64,000 nt of DNA, from the NCBI GenBank assembly GCA_933210815.1, contig OW119933.1, positions 105,087,780 through 105,151,779 on the forward strand, read 5' to 3'. The notes under the pieces are model-generated. The model ran no database searches. It saw only the letters and a program-made list of their open reading frames with translations, and had not been told where the DNA came from. Below, piece after piece: positions 61,809 through 64,000 of the stretch (position 1 is its first letter; every line of letters starts with the position of its first letter). The position numbers and the translations under genes are program-made. The stretch comes from Meta bourneti (taxonomy: Eukaryota > Arthropoda > Arachnida > Araneae > Tetragnathidae).

Positions 61809-61939
61809 GAGATGCCGCTAAACTGAAACCACCCATACTCAACATAACTGAGGCTTTTGTTGATGTCCAAGTAAATTCAATTCTGTATGTGAAATGTACT
61901 GGTCAAAAGCCGTTATCATGGGGATATAATGATCCAAGG
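61809..61939 (+). CDS. Single exon encoding part of an Ig-like domain, receptor-type
   Basis: A 131-base exon with a strong acceptor (CTTTCATTTCAG before 61809) and donor (AAGG/GTAAGA at 61940). Two bases complete a codon begun in an upstream exon, then 43 codons run to the exact end: LKPPILNITEAFVDVQVNSI, LYVKCTGQKPLSWGYNDPR. The pattern (a proline-led strand, L-x-V-x-C-T-G, then P-L-x-W) is that of the first half of an Ig domain, as in the extracellular part of PDGF/VEGF-receptor-type kinases. That family assignment is a guess. No neighbouring exon is clear inside the window, so the gene would extend beyond it or be a fragment. Confidence 0.4.
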
Positions 61940-63918
61940 GTAAGATGATACCAAAACGTTGTTAAGTTTTCATATGTGCTTTTCAAGTATTGTAATTTGA
62001 AATCTTAGTATGTTTACTGATTGACTTATGACTTACCCTGGAACCTCGCTAAAATATTAAATTAACATAAAATGACATGCAATATATTTTTTAATCAATG
62101 TGAATGAATACATGAATGAAAAAAACATGTTTAAAAATGTGTTTCTGAGGCTAAGATTATAGAAAAAGTAAACATTTTAGTTATTTTCGTATTCTGCTTT
62201 TTCAACAATATGTGTAGTTATTTATGAGTTCATTTTTTATTTATCCCCACCAATAAGTTTAACATGTGATGCCCAACTTTATGAGGTATATCTTGCCTAT
62301 CATATCTCGACTTCACTGCAGCAGCAGCATTATCAGTAATATATGAAAAATGTATCAGTTTTCAATAAAAAAGAACAATTATAAATATTTTCTATAAAAC
62401 AGTGCTTATATACATTGTGAATGATACATAAAATAAGCTCTTCAGTTTTTTATGCAAACAATAATTTGCAATTTCCTGAAAAACTAGGTTTTAAATAAAA
62501 AATTCTTGAATATTCTCAAAATTTTTGTTTTCCAGATTATTCTCTAACTCTAGCCATAGGTGGTGCTCCAGATTTTTTATACAATCCTTAGAACCTCCTG
62601 TTCAGTCTCCAAGTACACATAATTGTACCAGGGTTTCACTCAACTTTTGCAGCAGTATCACAATACAACAAACTCCCTTCTGACAACGTGATAATTCTTC
62701 CTCTCTCAAACTCTGTATTCTGTTCCCATTTACCATTTCGCATCAAGATATATTTAGACACTAGCAGAGTAATACCAATCGAATTCATCAGCATGTTTGG
62801 GATTTGCTTCTTGAGGCCCTTTATATCATGAAGGCACATTTCACGTTATGGTTTATATTTGTATACTCAGTTGAGAAAAAATCATTTGCATTTATAAACT
62901 ACCCGTTTGCCAAATTTCGAGTCAATTAAACTATCTTGGTGTATTTTCAATGAACAGCAGTGTTTTTACCATTTTTCTAAATTAATAGAAAATACTAAGG
63001 ACATTGAGATCTGATAGATATGGATGAATAACTTTCCTTACTTAAAACAATCATAAGTAAATCTGTAAAAAAGTATTTTAACGAACACATTAACTTGAAT
63101 AAATTAAATTAAGATGCCCTCTTAAGCATATTAAGAAAGTTGTTTACCTTTGTTTAAAAAAAATTGTAAAAAGTTTATGCTAACACAAGGAAACATTATT
63201 TTGTGGACATTATAAAAATAAAGAAATAGTTGTTTGCTTAATTTGTGAACCAAAAGATGCTTCATTACATTGTAAAACTGATGTGCTATGTTATGACAAC
63301 AAATGGATGTTAGGTGCTAACAAATGCTCTTTATTATTCTCAGACATCTTTGAACTTAGTAATTGTAAGCATAGAATATTACCCAAATGCAGAAAATTCT
63401 TGAATATTCTCAAAATTTCAATTTAAAACCTTACTTTCAGGAAATTGTAATTTACTGATTGTAGAAGTGAATCTGAAATTTGTTTCATGGGTACAGCTAG
63501 TCTGTGCCGCGCGGAGTGGCAACTCTTGGCGCACTTTTAAGCGACTTATGCCGGCTGATAGCAACCCATCTCTATCTCAATTTTTTCTCTGGTTTTATGG
63601 TAAGGGTTCTCATGTTTTTATGGCAACCTTGCCAGCTTCCAGATTCTTCTTTTTTCTAGATTGTTCTATTTATTTCAGACACGGTCAAGTGCTCTCGCAT
63701 AGATTGTTCTTTTAAGTTCATTTTGTGTTATTAGTTATCTTGGTTATCCATTATCTTATTAGTTATCCATTATCTTATTATTTCTTAAGATGCCTTCTGT
63801 TTTTAGTGCAGTTGATAAGTTTCAAGAGAATTTTTCTCGAAACTTAAAAAGTTTACTTTTTCTGGTGGTAGACAAACTTGTGTGTGAGAGAATTGCTAAT
63901 AATTTATTTTGTTACCAG
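61811..63918. repeat. 2.1-kb direct repeat, copy 2 (partner 37406-39494)
   Basis: The copy with an intact splice acceptor upstream. It contains the Ig-type exon, AT-rich intron-like sequence and, from 63489, the terminal part of a GGTACAGCT-ended transposon. Confidence 0.95.
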
Positions 63919-64000
63919 TTGTGTAGCGATAAAGAGCTTTTTTTCGACATTTTTTAAAAGGAATCGGGATTAATTAAATCGAAATTGTCTTGCGATAAAT
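63489..64000. mobile_element. GGTACAGCT-ended DNA transposon, cut by the window end
   Basis: Starts GGTACAGCTAGTCTGTGCCG as at 39086. From 63919 to the end it matches the complement of 39750-39855 (GCGATAAAGAGCTTTTTTT, AAGGAATCGGGATTAATTAAA), the inside of the MITE-like element. This copy may therefore show a fuller, unrearranged interior of the family. The other end lies beyond the window. Confidence 0.6.

Overview
The window looks like nuclear DNA of an arthropod, most likely a spider or other chelicerate. This is inferred from its AT-rich, intron-like character, the gene families present (a TOPORS-like RING ligase, BEL/Pao, P-like/THAP transposons, tRNA-derived SINEs) and the lack of any bacterial gene organisation. 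It is overwhelmingly transposon-derived. Only one apparently intact host-type gene is visible: a TOPORS-like RING E3 ligase on the minus strand at about 29.8-31.0 kb. One further exon-like Ig segment lies at 61.8 kb.

Layout. 0-1 kb: anonymous GC-richer DNA, then three degenerate histone-mRNA-type 3' stem-loops. 2.9-6.9 kb: a decayed minus-strand copy of an element encoding paired Ulp1 (C48) cysteine-protease domains. 9-16.5 kb: SINEs, two minisatellites and a non-LTR retrotransposon tail. 16.8-22.1 kb: a complete, very young BEL/Pao LTR retrotransposon (321/317-bp LTRs, 5-bp target duplication, one open 1514-codon gag-pol). 25.2-27.2 kb: a non-LTR retrotransposon RNase H/C-terminal pseudogene broken by a 547-bp near-perfect duplication. 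31.9-37.4 kb: old repeats and a 163-bp satellite split by a P-like transposon with a THAP pseudogene. 37.4-39.5 kb: a 2.1-kb direct repeat of 61.8-63.9 kb. 39.1-40.0 kb: TIR elements beginning GGTACAGCT. 40-45 kb: mostly anonymous AT-rich DNA. 45.9-57.0 kb: a composite in which about 0.88-kb inverted arms surround the best copy of the SWIM/double-Ulp1 element, and one arm holds a second P-like element with a THAP exon. 59.5-64 kb: a second non-LTR C-terminal pseudogene, a roughly 163-bp tandem array and the second 2.1-kb repeat copy.

The most unusual system is at 47.2-49.4 kb. A 5'-truncated reading frame with a SWIM zinc finger (CxCx6CxH, as in Mutator-like transposases) is followed, across one apparent frameshift, by a 426-codon frame holding two tandem Ulp1-type domains. 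Each domain keeps its His-Asp-Gln-Cys catalytic set. A rearranged, inverted and decayed paralogue lies at 5.6-6.9 kb, so this is a repeated mobile unit and not a single host gene.

Several nested insertions can be read against internal empty sites. A SINE in the right Ulp1 block is absent from the left block. One P-like element lies in one inverted arm while the other arm keeps the unbroken target. Removing the other P-like element and one target-duplication copy restores the 163-bp satellite period exactly. All family assignments come from reading motifs by eye; no database search was possible.
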